A stretch of DNA of 41,338 nucleotides from Planctomycetota bacterium (GTDB lineage: Bacteria; Planctomycetota; Phycisphaerae; UBA1845), in assembly GCA_024278695.1 (NCBI GenBank), contig JAJRSR010000131.1:1-41338 (forward strand). Direction: 5' to 3'. How positions within the stretch are numbered: the first letter of the stretch is position 1; each line of letters opens with the position of its first letter. Shown here one piece after another: positions 1-8,052 of this stretch. The position numbers and the translations under genes were made by a program. The notes beneath the pieces are model-generated. The model ran no database searches and had not been told where the DNA came from. It saw nothing but the letters and a program-made list of their open reading frames with translations.

Positions 1-1
1 C

Positions 2-1144
2 GACGCGTTCGAGCAGCTTCGCATGATCGGCAATCTCGAGGCCGATGACGCCAAGCTCCTACAAATTGTCATCGTGGGGCAGCCCGAGCTTCAGCAACGT
101 TTTGCCTCACCCAAGTTCTGCCAATTGCGGCAGCGCATCTTCCGTAACTTCCATCTCTCCGCGATGAACCGCGAAACGACCGAAGGATACATCCACCACC
201 GGCTGTCGGTGGCTGGCGCGGAGAATCTTTCGCACATCACGGACGACGCGATGGACCGCATCTTTGAGTTTTCGCGCGGGGTGCCGCGTATCATCAACAC
301 ACTCTGCGACAACGCCATGTTGAGCGCGTATTCCGCAGACCGCAGCGAAATCGACGGCGATTCGATCCGATCCGTGGTCGAGCAGATGATGGTCACCCAG
401 CCGACGACAGACGATACATCGCACGCGTTTGCCGCCGCCGATCGTACCTCCCCGGCAGCGCCGCCGGCACCGCTTCCTACGGCACCATCGCAGACACCGG
501 CATCGACCGCGTTGCGCGCCGTCGCCGCCGGTCCTGCCAACCCGCCCCAGCAAGCAGCGCCGAGACCTCGACCACGTCTGGCCAAACAGTTCGCGCGTCG
601 TCGCCCGGCTCCCGCTGTCGCACCCTGGCCAGCGGCGTTGTCCGCGCAGCAGGACCGTGTGAACGCGGAGAGTGCTTCACTGCTATCCAAGGCCAAGTGC
701 GCGCGGGCGGAGCTTGAACCACTCGTGCGAAGGGCCGAGTCCCTCGTGACTCGGGCTCAGTTGGCCGTCGATGATCTGGCGCGGCGCGAGGAGCGGCTTC
801 GCAGTGTGGATCGAACCGTGTCCGTCGTCGTTCGTGAGCTTCGGAGCCTGCTCGAACGGGCGCAGCGCACGACGTCAGCACGTATGCCTCGGATTCGTAG
901 CACGCCTCAAGCCCCGTCGCCCAAAACGGAATCAACCCAAACAGGGTCATCCGGACAGCCACGTGACGAACGAATACTCAAATCGGTCGAGGCGAGCCGA
1001 GAGCGAGTCGAAGGTTTTCAGCGACGGGCCGCGCAACTTCGCGGACTGTTGGATACTGCACGCCAAGGCTTAGCCAATACGGACAGGGCTGAGGCCACAC
1101 ATGATGCCGATGCGGTGCAACCGGACAAGGTGAACGCAGTCTAA
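2..1144 (+). CDS. GspA/ExeA-like AAA+ ATPase, C-terminal part (cut by window start)
   Basis: The reading frame is open from base 2, so the gene begins outside the window; an internal ATG at 23 is not the real start. The first visible residues, DAFEQLRMIGNLE followed by LLQIVIVGQPEL, match the region after Walker B and the sensor-1 strand of GspA/ExeA-type ATPases, including those linked to exopolysaccharide/exosortase loci. FSRGVPRIINTLCDNA is the sensor-2/lid region of that family. After about residue 125 the chain becomes a long Pro/Ala/Arg-rich linker, then a predicted coiled coil rich in Glu, Arg and Leu, and a low-complexity tail with no recognisable peptidoglycan-binding domain. In this family the ATPase energises assembly of envelope machinery. 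The Walker A part cannot be seen, and the exact role here is unknown. It converges with the RidA-like gene. Confidence 0.8.
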   Translation, partial: DAFEQLRMIGNLEADDAKLLQIVIVGQPELQQRFASPKFCQLRQRIFRNFHLSAMNRETTEGYIHHRLSVAGAENLSHITDDAMDRIFEFSRGVPRIINTLCDNAMLSAYSADRSEIDGDSIRSVVEQMMVTQPTTDDTSHAFAAADRTSPAAPPAPLPTAPSQTPASTALRAVAAGPANPPQQAAPRPRPRLAKQFARRRPAPAVAPWPAALSAQQDRVNAESASLLSKAKCARAELEPLVRRAESLVTRAQLAVDDLARREERLRSVDRTVSVVVRELRSLLERAQRTTSARMPRIRSTPQAPSPKTESTQTGSSGQPRDERILKSVEASRERVEGFQRRAAQLRGLLDTARQGLANTDRAEATHDADAVQPDKVNAV

Positions 1145-1203
1145 CGCGCCTCCAATCCAACCACGCTCCAGCGATCGACATCAACGCGCACGGGCCAGGA
1201 ACC

Positions 1204-1599
1204 TCATGACGCCTTCATCACAACCGCATCGATCTCAATCTCAATCAACATGGCCGGGTCGATGAGCGACTTGACCTCAACCATACTCGTCGCGGGCGGC
1301 GCACCACCAAGGAACTCCTTGTGAGCGCGGCCGTAATCCTCCCATAAACTAATATCCGTGACGAACATCCGCGAGCGTACGACGTTTTCCATCGACGCCC
1401 CGAGCTGACCGAGCGCCTTCGCAATGATCTCGAAACAACGGCGAGCCTGAACATACCCATCGCCAACGCCAACCACGCCGCCATCCTCGCCAACCGGAGC
1501 GGTTCCCGTCACATAGATGCAGTCCCCTGCGCGCACGGCCCGACAATAACCCACCCGCTGTTCCCACACGGTATTCGTGAAGACTCGCTCGAACGGCAT
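1204..1599 (-). CDS. RidA/YjgF/UK114-family protein
   Basis: This 131-residue protein has the length and pattern of the Rid family: VYVTGTAPV-type strand (here IYVTGTAPVG), QARRCFEIIAKALGQLGAS, VVRSRMFVTDIS and a C-terminal IEIEIDAVV strand. Archetypal RidA hydrolyses reactive enamine/imine intermediates from PLP enzymes in the cytoplasm. The usual PARS/PART motif carrying the imine-deaminating arginine reads PPATSMVEV, so that Arg is absent; this is a divergent Rid subgroup whose activity should not be assumed. I chose the ATG at 1599 because a strong GGAGGAG lies 6 bases upstream; a TTG at 1617 would sit inside or before that site. It follows the phosphatase gene by about 21 bases and is probably its operon partner. 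Confidence 0.85.
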   Translation of the reverse strand: MPFERVFTNTVWEQRVGYCRAVRAGDCIYVTGTAPVGEDGGVVGVGDGYVQARRCFEIIAKALGQLGASMENVVRSRMFVTDISLWEDYGRAHKEFLGGAPPATSMVEVKSLIDPAMLIEIEIDAVVMKAS

Positions 1600-1605
1600 T
1601 AGGAA

Positions 1606-1612
1606 CTCCTCC
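1606..1612 (-). promoter_or_regulatory. Ribosome-binding site GGAGGAG of RidA-like gene
   Basis: GGAGGAG is read on the minus strand 6 bases before ATG 1599. It decides the start over the upstream in-frame TTG. Confidence 0.75.
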
Positions 1613-1620
1613 GGCAATGG

Positions 1621-3246
1621 CTACGGTTTCGGCGCTGTCGCCTTCAACCCTAGCGCGTCAACACAAATATGAAAGATCACATTTTGCTCGATCACGCCGC
1701 GAAACAGATGAGCAGCCGGACCGTCCGCATAGAGCGGCACGTCTTCACCGCCGTGCGTCTCGTCGAACAACGGCACCATAGATTCCTGAAGATAGTCCGG
1801 CGACGTGGTATCGACCGTAGAAAGATCAGATCGCGACCCCGCAGGATCAAATCGTGTGCCACGATGCGGCATGTGTTTCGGGCCTTCCGGCTGCACATCG
1901 GATGCCCCTGCGTACCCCGGACCGTTCGCATAAGACAACGTCGTAAACGGCAGGCCGGTCGCATCGCGACCCACTTGCCCCGGCGCAGCGACCGCCTTTG
2001 CGTTGGTCGTCTTACCAAGAATAGCGTGCCCCCGGGCGGCGTAACCGGAGATTGTCATCACATGGCTATGGTCTGCGGTGACGACAATCAACGTATCTTC
2101 CCGGCGGGTCATGTCGCGTGCCGCTTTGACGGCATTCGCAAACTCGATCGTCTCGGTCAATGCCCGGTGCGCATTGGTAGCATGATGGGCATGGTCGATC
2201 CGACCGCCTTCCACCATCAGAAAAAATCCCCGTTCGCGCCGCGATAGGATTTCAACCGCCTTGGCGGTCATCTGACTAAGCGACGGTTCCCCGGCTCGGT
2301 CCAAAGCCCGGTCGTGCTCAAAACGCATGTGCCGCCGCTCGAACAACCCGAGCAAGTGCCCGACCTTATCCACCTTGACCTCCGCAAACTGCTTTTCATT
2401 CCACACAAACGCCGCGTTCGGTTTGGTGAGCCACGCTTTGACGAGATCACGACCATCGAGCCGGGCACCGGTCAACTCAGCATATTCCGGATCCTGTTGC
2501 GACGCCGGCAGAAGATGCTGCCGACCGCCGCCCAAGACCACCTCGATCCCATCGCCGACGTCGAACTCGATTAGCTGAGCCGCGATGTCAGGAAACCCCG
2601 TAAAACGGGCCGAAAACGACAACCAGCTATCGTCTTCCCACCAACGCTCGGCCGCATGGGCATAACAAGCGGCCGGTGTCGCGTGCGTGACCGAGGTGGT
2701 CGTTACGATCCCGGTAGCCAAGCCAGCGCGCTCGGCCAACTCCAAAATCGTCGTGAGCTTGTGCCCGGCCACACTAACGGCACCGCGCTCCGGCGTCTGG
2801 TCCACAGAGAGAAACCCGGCCCGTGTCTTCACGCCGGTCACCATCGCCGTCATCGTGCCGGCCGAGTCGGGTGTTTGAAGATCGGTATTGTAGGTCTTGA
2901 CCAACGCGGTGTAGGGAAACGTCTCAAAAAACAGAAGGTTCTCCTCGCCCGGTTCGCCGCGAAGCTGACCCTCAAGAATACGAGCGGCCGTCACCGTGGC
3001 TACGCCCATGCCATCGCCGACGAACAGGATCAGGTTCTTCGCGCGACCACCCACCGGCGTCAGTTTCTTCGTACGTGCAACGTGCTCAGCGCCATCACGA
3101 AACCACTGCCCCGGTGACTCCACACGTTTCGGTTTTTCTTGCAGAGGCTCTGCACAGGCTCTGAAACCCGCAAAGTGGCTCACACCAAAGAACCAACACA
3201 CAAGCCCACCCACAAACGCCGCTCGATAGGAGGAGGGTGCGGCCAT
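1621..3246 (-). CDS. Alkaline phosphatase (PhoA superfamily), exported
   Basis: The protein is a 541-residue phosphomonoesterase acting outside the cytoplasm. Visible family motifs: metal-binding GDGMG near residues 77-81 (Asp78), the nucleophile in PDSAGT (Ser128), VEGGRIDHAHH, TADHSH, and a late ETHGGED with the zinc-ligand His. The N-terminus (residues 1-31) has a hydrophobic stretch ending FRACA, a plausible signal peptide. I start at ATG 3246 because it overlaps the rnhA stop as TAATG, implying coupled translation. A longer reading from 3288 would run into rnhA. It probably releases phosphate from organic phosphates; no Pho-box was identified, so phosphate control is only a possibility. 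Confidence 0.93.
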   Translation of the reverse strand: MAAPSSYRAAFVGGLVCWFFGVSHFAGFRACAEPLQEKPKRVESPGQWFRDGAEHVARTKKLTPVGGRAKNLILFVGDGMGVATVTAARILEGQLRGEPGEENLLFFETFPYTALVKTYNTDLQTPDSAGTMTAMVTGVKTRAGFLSVDQTPERGAVSVAGHKLTTILELAERAGLATGIVTTTSVTHATPAACYAHAAERWWEDDSWLSFSARFTGFPDIAAQLIEFDVGDGIEVVLGGGRQHLLPASQQDPEYAELTGARLDGRDLVKAWLTKPNAAFVWNEKQFAEVKVDKVGHLLGLFERRHMRFEHDRALDRAGEPSLSQMTAKAVEILSRRERGFFLMVEGGRIDHAHHATNAHRALTETIEFANAVKAARDMTRREDTLIVVTADHSHVMTISGYAARGHAILGKTTNAKAVAAPGQVGRDATGLPFTTLSYANGPGYAGASDVQPEGPKHMPHRGTRFDPAGSRSDLSTVDTTSPDYLQESMVPLFDETHGGEDVPLYADGPAAHLFRGVIEQNVIFHICVDALGLKATAPKP

Positions 3247-3710
3247 TATCGATACGCCTCTATCGCCGCGACGGCCAACCGGTCGCACGCCTCGTTTTCC
3301 GGATGCCCACTGTGCCCGCGAACATATTCATAGGACATATCAAAACGGGAGGCCAGTTCATGCAGCGTTTTCCAGAGATCAACGTTTTTAACCGGGGGGG
3401 CATTGGCTTTTTTCCCGCGCCGCCAGTCGTTGGCGATCCACCCGTGAATCCACTCCGTCAGCCCTTTGATGACGTACTGGCTGTCGCTCACCAGACGAAC
3501 CGCGATCTTTGACTCCGATTTCAATGATCGAAGCCCTTCGATCGCGGCCATCATCTCCATGCGGTTGTTTGTCGTGTCGGCCTCCCCACCGGACAGTTCC
3601 TTGACGCTGCCCGTACTCGGGTGTTTGAGGATTGCCGCCCAGCCTCCGGGGCCGGGGTTCCCGCTACAGGCACCATCGGTAAACAGAATCACATCAGGTT
3701 GCTCAGGCAT
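3246..3710 (-). CDS. rnhA: Ribonuclease HI
   Basis: At 154 residues the protein matches the usual RNase HI length. It degrades the RNA strand of RNA-DNA hybrids. The catalytic set is visible: Asp12 in FTDGACSGNPGPGG, Glu52 in NNRMEMMAA, Asp76 in VSDSQYV, and Asp143 in NEACDRLA, with His133 in YVRGHSG. It is the first gene of a leftward group whose next gene, the alkaline phosphatase, begins on the rnhA stop codon. It is divergent from lysA across a 94-base spacer. Confidence 0.96.
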   Translation of the reverse strand: MPEQPDVILFTDGACSGNPGPGGWAAILKHPSTGSVKELSGGEADTTNNRMEMMAAIEGLRSLKSESKIAVRLVSDSQYVIKGLTEWIHGWIANDWRRGKKANAPPVKNVDLWKTLHELASRFDMSYEYVRGHSGHPENEACDRLAVAAIEAYR

Positions 3711-3742
3711 CGCTTGCGTTACTCCTTCGGGCGTGCAGTCTC

Positions 3743-3779
3743 AGCCCGTGCCGCTAGTATATACCCGGTGGCTCGGGCT
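3743..3779. promoter_or_regulatory. Inverted repeat around a TATATA box between rnhA and lysA
   Basis: AGCCCGTGCC (3743-3752) and GGCTCGGGCT (3770-3779) are inverted with 9 of 10 positions complementary. The 17-base loop contains TAGTATATA, an AT-rich island in GC-rich DNA, 25-50 bases before the lysA ATG and just upstream of rnhA. It looks like an operator or overlapping promoter for the divergent pair; no regulator is identified. Confidence 0.35.
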
Positions 3780-3804
3780 ACCACACCGGTGCCGCGAGAT
3801 TGAC

Positions 3805-5085
3805 ATGGACCATTTTCAATATATCGACGGGCAGTTGCACTGCGAGGACGTTCCGATGACGCGCCTTGCGGAAGCCTTTGGTACGCCGCTCTACGTCTAT
3901 TCCAACCGAACACTAACCGACCACTACGTGCGAATCGACAAAGCCTTCGCACCGCTGAACGCGGAGGTATGCTTCTCAATCAAAAGTTGCCAAAACCTTT
4001 CGATCCTACGTTTACTAAAAGGGTGCGGGGCCGCCTTCGATGTGGTCAGCGGCGGTGAGATTTCCAGGGCACTCGAAGTCGGCGCCGACCCGAACCGCAT
4101 CGTCTTCGCGGGCGTGGGCAAGTCGGATGAGGAAATCCGCTTCGCACTGGAAAGCGGCGTCGGCTGGTTTAATGTCGAATCGGAAGCGGAACTCGATAAC
4201 ATCGCGACCATCGCCTCGGGGCTCAACAAGACCGCGCGGTGCGCGCTACGCGTCAACCCGGATGTAGACCCGCACACGCACGTCTACACGACAACCGGCA
4301 AGCGCGAGACGAAGTTCGGCGTTGATCTCGAACGGGCCAGAAGGGTATTTCGTGATTGTTCCAGTCGCCGAGGTCTCGACCTCTGCGGCATCCACCTGCA
4401 CATCGGGTCACCGGTCAACACGATCGAGCCATACGTACAATCGATCACCAAAGGCATCGCGCTCATCGAAGCACTGCGCCGCGAGGGGTTCAGCATCACG
4501 GCCATCAACCTCGGCGGCGGATACGGCGCACATTACGACGGGGATGAGGCACCGTCCGCAGCCGCGTACGCCGAACGCATCATCCCGCTGCTCAGCGAAC
4601 GCGACCTTGACGTCTTGATCGAGCCCGGAAGAAGCATCGCGGCCAACGCCGGGGCGCTGCTCATGAAGACCCACTACACCAAGTCTTCCGGCGAGAAGCA
4701 ATTTATCATCGTTGACGCCGCAATCACCGACATGCTCCGTCCGGCCCTGTACGGTTCGTTTCATTTTGCCTGGCCAGTGGCGCCGCACGGCGGTTTGGTC
4801 CCTGCCGTGCGTACGGCCGACACCCGATTAGAAGGCACCGCCCTCGCAGATATTGTCGGTCCGGTGTGCGAGAGTGGTGATTTCCTGGCGAAGGATCGAT
4901 ACCTGCCACCTATTCGGCGCGGTGATCTGATCGCCCTGTTCTCGGCCGGTGCCTACGGCTTCGTGATGAGCAGCCAGTACAACTCGCGTCCCAGAGCAGC
5001 GGAAGTGCTCGTGAGCGGAAGCGATATGACGTTAATCCGACGGAGAGAAACCTACGCCGACCTTGTGGCAGCCGAACGGCTCTAG
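3805..5085 (+). CDS. lysA: Diaminopimelate decarboxylase
   Basis: A 426-residue PLP enzyme of fold type III that converts meso-diaminopimelate to L-lysine, the last lysine step. PLP lysine: Lys60 in EVCFSIKSCQN, a variant of the common YAVKAN. The C-terminal motif GPVCESGDFL has Cys355, contributed to the partner active site in DAP decarboxylases, and INLGGGYGAHY is the phosphate-binding glycine motif. The ATG at 3805 gives the family length; the frame is open much further upstream, but that stretch has no similarity and overlaps rnhA. The short leader leaves no room for a lysine riboswitch. It ends 118 bases before the convergent methyltransferase, with a hairpin repeat between. Confidence 0.93.
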   Translation: MDHFQYIDGQLHCEDVPMTRLAEAFGTPLYVYSNRTLTDHYVRIDKAFAPLNAEVCFSIKSCQNLSILRLLKGCGAAFDVVSGGEISRALEVGADPNRIVFAGVGKSDEEIRFALESGVGWFNVESEAELDNIATIASGLNKTARCALRVNPDVDPHTHVYTTTGKRETKFGVDLERARRVFRDCSSRRGLDLCGIHLHIGSPVNTIEPYVQSITKGIALIEALRREGFSITAINLGGGYGAHYDGDEAPSAAAYAERIIPLLSERDLDVLIEPGRSIAANAGALLMKTHYTKSSGEKQFIIVDAAITDMLRPALYGSFHFAWPVAPHGGLVPAVRTADTRLEGTALADIVGPVCESGDFLAKDRYLPPIRRGDLIALFSAGAYGFVMSSQYNSRPRAAEVLVSGSDMTLIRRRETYADLVAAERL

Positions 5086-5115
5086 CGACTCAACACGGAC
5101 GACGACCCGATGGAC

Positions 5116-5180
5116 GGGTGGCCGTGGCCTTAGCTGTAGGGGACACGAACGGAAAACCGTTCCAGTCCCACCCCTCTGAA
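5116..5180. repeat. REP-like hairpin repeat, copy 1
   Basis: This copy starts GGGTGGCCGTGGCCTTAGC and continues with GGGGACACGAAC, matching the flanks of copies at 20475 and 37961. It is followed by the small hairpin GAACGGaaaaCCGTTC. It lies between the convergent lysA and methyltransferase stops. The core stem is the least intact of the set. Confidence 0.55.
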
Positions 5181-5203
5181 AACACAAGCCACCGTCCCAC
5201 CAA

Positions 5204-5869
5204 TCACGCAGCCTGAAAACTTGCGGCGTCTTGAAAGCGAAGATGGCGCGCGTGGGCTGGCGGGAAGTTGGTCAAAACCGTCGTACGGTCAAACTCATGC
5301 GCTCGGATCGCTTTGTTGAGGAACGACGACACCGATCGAACACGGCTCCGCTTCTTACCCCACGACAGGGCGGCCGACGTCTTGCGCAACCCCACATACT
5401 CGAAATAGCTGAACACGCCGCCGGGCTTGAGGTAGCGTTGGATGATCTCAAATATCTCTGCGACATCCTTGAGCTCGAACGCGGTGAACGGCAGACCCGA
5501 AACGATATAGTCGTACGCCTCGGTCGGAGCAATCTCCTGCACGGGCTGGCGCAGCAGCCGCACACGACCGCTCGCCACCGGCTCACGGTAGTTACGATGG
5601 GACAGCACATCCCGTTCGAGAATATCGCCGAAGTCGGGATTGATTTCGCAAATGTCCAACTTATCATCCGGACCGAGAAGCCGACCGAGCTGCCTCGTCA
5701 CCGAACCGGTGCCAGCACCCACCTCCAAGACGCGAACCGCACGGTTGCACCGGCGGTACTGCTCACAGAGCGCCAAGGACAAACCGCTGGAACTAGGTGC
5801 GATCGCCCCCACGGAACGGGGGTTGCGAAGGTACCTCTGGAAGAACTGTATAGAATGTGAGAGGTTCAA
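5204..5869 (-). CDS. SAM-dependent phospholipid N-methyltransferase-like protein (PmtA type)
   Basis: A 221-residue class I methyltransferase. The N-terminus FFQRYLRNPRSVGAIAPSSSGL is typical of Rhodobacter-type PmtA phosphatidylethanolamine N-methyltransferases. Motif I follows as LEVGAGTGSVTR (Gly51-Gly55), then LDICEINPDF (motif II) and YDYIVSGLPFTAF (motif IV region, like the NLPF of the related KsgA/PmtA fold). It probably acts at the membrane surface on a phospholipid head group, but substrates in this family vary and some members have other lipid targets. It is alone on the minus strand, divergent from rimO. Confidence 0.78.
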   Translation of the reverse strand: MNLSHSIQFFQRYLRNPRSVGAIAPSSSGLSLALCEQYRRCNRAVRVLEVGAGTGSVTRQLGRLLGPDDKLDICEINPDFGDILERDVLSHRNYREPVASGRVRLLRQPVQEIAPTEAYDYIVSGLPFTAFELKDVAEIFEIIQRYLKPGGVFSYFEYVGLRKTSAALSWGKKRSRVRSVSSFLNKAIRAHEFDRTTVLTNFPPAHARHLRFQDAASFQAA

Positions 5870-6066
5870 GAGCTACTCCTCTGTGGCACCATCCGGATGA
5901 ATCGTTACACTGCCATCGGATTCGCGCGACCACGCGTCGATAATTTCAGCCGGGCATTCTAGCAGATGAAAGATTATCTGACTAGAAGCCAAACGCCCCC
6001 TTCCAAGCGGGCTGATTCCTGATAAACTCATTGTTCTCAAGCGGTTGGCCGAAATGCGAGTACCCC

Positions 6067-7425
6067 ATGAATCAACAACGACAAGTCGCGTTCGTCTCCC
6101 TCGGTTGTGCCAAGAACCTCGTGGACTCCGAGAAGATGCTCGGTCAGTTGGCCGAGGCGGGCGTCATCATCACCACGGAAGACCAAGCTGACACCGTCGT
6201 CATCAACACCTGCGGCTTCCTGGAGGCCTCACGCACCGAGGCCGACGAGATCATCCGCGAGCTCATCGAACGTAAGAACGCCGGCGAGATCAACCGGGTC
6301 GTGGTGGCCGGCTGCCTCGTCCAGCGTGACAAGCAGCGTATGCTCGACCGGATCGAGGGGATCGACGCGTTGGTCGGCGTTAACAACCGCGACGATATCG
6401 TCCGGGCGGTCGCCGGCACCGGCTCGGCCGCGACGCGCGATACCGACATCTACCTGGCCGACTACCACCCGTGTGTTCAACTGGATACGTCGCGCCTGCG
6501 GCTAACGCCCCAACATTACGCCTACCTCCGCATCAGCGAGGGGTGCGATCAGAAATGCACGTTTTGCACGATCCCGGCCATTCGCGGCGACATGCACTGT
6601 AAACCGATCCAGGTTATCGAGGCTGAAGCGCTGGAGCTCATCAGCGACGGCGTACGAGAAATCAGCCTGATTGGGCAGGACACCACCAGCTACGGACTCG
6701 GCGACGGATCCATCAACGGCGGGCTGGCGAACCTGCTGCGGCGGCTCAACGGGCTGCCTGACATGGGTTGGCTCCGTCTGATGTACGTCTATCCGTCCAT
6801 CATGACCGATGACATCATCGACGCGATCGCGACGTGCGAGCATGTGTGCAACTACATCGACATGCCGCTCCAGCACATCAACGACCGGATGCTCAAGGCC
6901 ATGCACCGCCGCGTGGACCGCGATACGACCGTTCGGCTGCTGGACCGCATCCGCGAGCGAATCCCCGGCGTTTCCCTTCGGACGACGCTGATCGCCGGCT
7001 TCCCCGGTGAGACGGAGGCCGAGTTCGAGGAGCTGCGAGGCTTCATTGAGGACTATCAGTTTGACGCACTGGGCGTGTTTCCGTATTCGTTGGAGCCTGA
7101 CACTCCGGCTGGTCGAATGAAAAACCAGATCCCGGATGAGGTGAAGACCGACCGCGTGGACGCCCTGATGCAGACCCAGCAAGACGTCGCGTTTGGGCTG
7201 GCCGACGCACGCTCTGGCACCACTTTTGAGGTCCTCGTGGACGAGCCGACCGAGGATGGCCAGGTGATCGCGCGGCACGAGGGCCAAGCGCCCTCGGTCG
7301 ATAGTGTGACGATCGTCGATCACTGTGACATGGCTCCAGGGGAGTTTTTGACGGTTCGTTGTCACGGGCGAAACGGGTATGATCTCATGGCGAAGCCGAT
7401 CGTAACGGCGCTCCCCGTGCTTTAG
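6067..7425 (+). CDS. rimO: Ribosomal protein S12 methylthiotransferase
   Basis: A 452-residue radical-SAM enzyme that methylthiolates an Asp of ribosomal protein S12. The N-terminal cluster cysteines are Cys14 (SLGCAKNLVDSE), Cys49 (NTCGF) and Cys83 (AGCLVQ). The radical-SAM triad is CDQKCTFC, Cys160-164-167, in the CX3CX2C spacing. The C-terminal ~65 residues have the TRAM-like beta domain. SLGCAKNLVDSE favours RimO over MiaB. I start at ATG 6067 rather than an in-frame start at 6031, since family proteins begin a few residues before this motif. Its stop is directly followed by the pgsA start codon. Confidence 0.95.
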   Translation: MNQQRQVAFVSLGCAKNLVDSEKMLGQLAEAGVIITTEDQADTVVINTCGFLEASRTEADEIIRELIERKNAGEINRVVVAGCLVQRDKQRMLDRIEGIDALVGVNNRDDIVRAVAGTGSAATRDTDIYLADYHPCVQLDTSRLRLTPQHYAYLRISEGCDQKCTFCTIPAIRGDMHCKPIQVIEAEALELISDGVREISLIGQDTTSYGLGDGSINGGLANLLRRLNGLPDMGWLRLMYVYPSIMTDDIIDAIATCEHVCNYIDMPLQHINDRMLKAMHRRVDRDTTVRLLDRIRERIPGVSLRTTLIAGFPGETEAEFEELRGFIEDYQFDALGVFPYSLEPDTPAGRMKNQIPDEVKTDRVDALMQTQQDVAFGLADARSGTTFEVLVDEPTEDGQVIARHEGQAPSVDSVTIVDHCDMAPGEFLTVRCHGRNGYDLMAKPIVTALPVL

Positions 7426-8052
7426 GTGTGGTCGAAGAATCTCTTGAATCTGCCTAATCAGATTACCGTAGCCCGACTTGGGCTCTCCATTATCTTCTTC
7501 GTGCTGCTGGGACAGTACGAGCACCGTCATCCGCAGACGTGGATGCTGGACGCGGCGTGGATCTTGTTCGCTGTGGCCGCTGGTACTGATTTTCTCGATG
7601 GCTACATCGCGCGCAAATTCAAGCTCGTCACGCCGCTCGGGCGAATCCTGGACCCGCTTGTCGACAAAGTCCTGGTCTGCGGTGCGTTCATATTGTTTGT
7701 GGGTCCGGCCTTCGTAGACGAATCCGGGCACAATGTCACCTGCGTGGCCCCCTGGATGGTGGTGGTGATCGTGGGGCGTGAGCTGCTGGTGACCGGTCTT
7801 CGCGGGTTTAACGAATCACGCGGCATCTCATTCGGCGCATCTATTCATGGCAAGATCAAGATGTGGATCCAAAGCATCTCCGCACCGACGATCCTCTGCA
7901 TCATCGCTCGCGAGACGCAGGGCTGGTCCGGCGATTTGCCCGGCACGCTCAAGCTCGTTCTCGCATGGGCTACGGTCGGCGCGACGGCGCTGTCGGCGGT
8001 TCAATACCTAGCGCAATCGCGCTACATCCTCGACGAAAGCATACCCGAGTGA
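7426..8052 (+). CDS. pgsA: CDP-diacylglycerol-glycerol-3-phosphate 3-phosphatidyltransferase
   Basis: A 208-residue integral membrane enzyme making phosphatidylglycerol phosphate, the precursor of phosphatidylglycerol and cardiolipin. The full CDP-alcohol phosphotransferase signature is present: Asp55, Asp58-Gly59, Ala62-Arg63, Gly72, Asp76 and Asp80. NLPNQITVARL at the N-terminus is typical of PgsA. It starts with GTG immediately after the rimO TAG and its TGA overlaps the uppP GTG, so the three genes are almost certainly one transcript. CDP-alcohol transferases can be re-specialised, so the substrate rests on similarity. Confidence 0.9.
   Translation: MWSKNLLNLPNQITVARLGLSIIFFVLLGQYEHRHPQTWMLDAAWILFAVAAGTDFLDGYIARKFKLVTPLGRILDPLVDKVLVCGAFILFVGPAFVDESGHNVTCVAPWMVVVIVGRELLVTGLRGFNESRGISFGASIHGKIKMWIQSISAPTILCIIARETQGWSGDLPGTLKLVLAWATVGATALSAVQYLAQSRYILDESIPE

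Noticed and set aside
3711-3804. Lysine riboswitch upstream of lysA
   Set aside because: The whole spacer is 94 bases and shared with a divergent gene, too short for that riboswitch, and its conserved core is not seen.
6502-7731. 409-codon antisense frame over rimO and pgsA
   Set aside because: Shadow frame: the sense strand encodes two conserved proteins, and this product has no recognisable motif.
7863-8048. N-terminal extension of uppP to an upstream in-frame ATG
   Set aside because: It lies inside pgsA, and the family starts at the GTG at 8049, which overlaps the pgsA stop.
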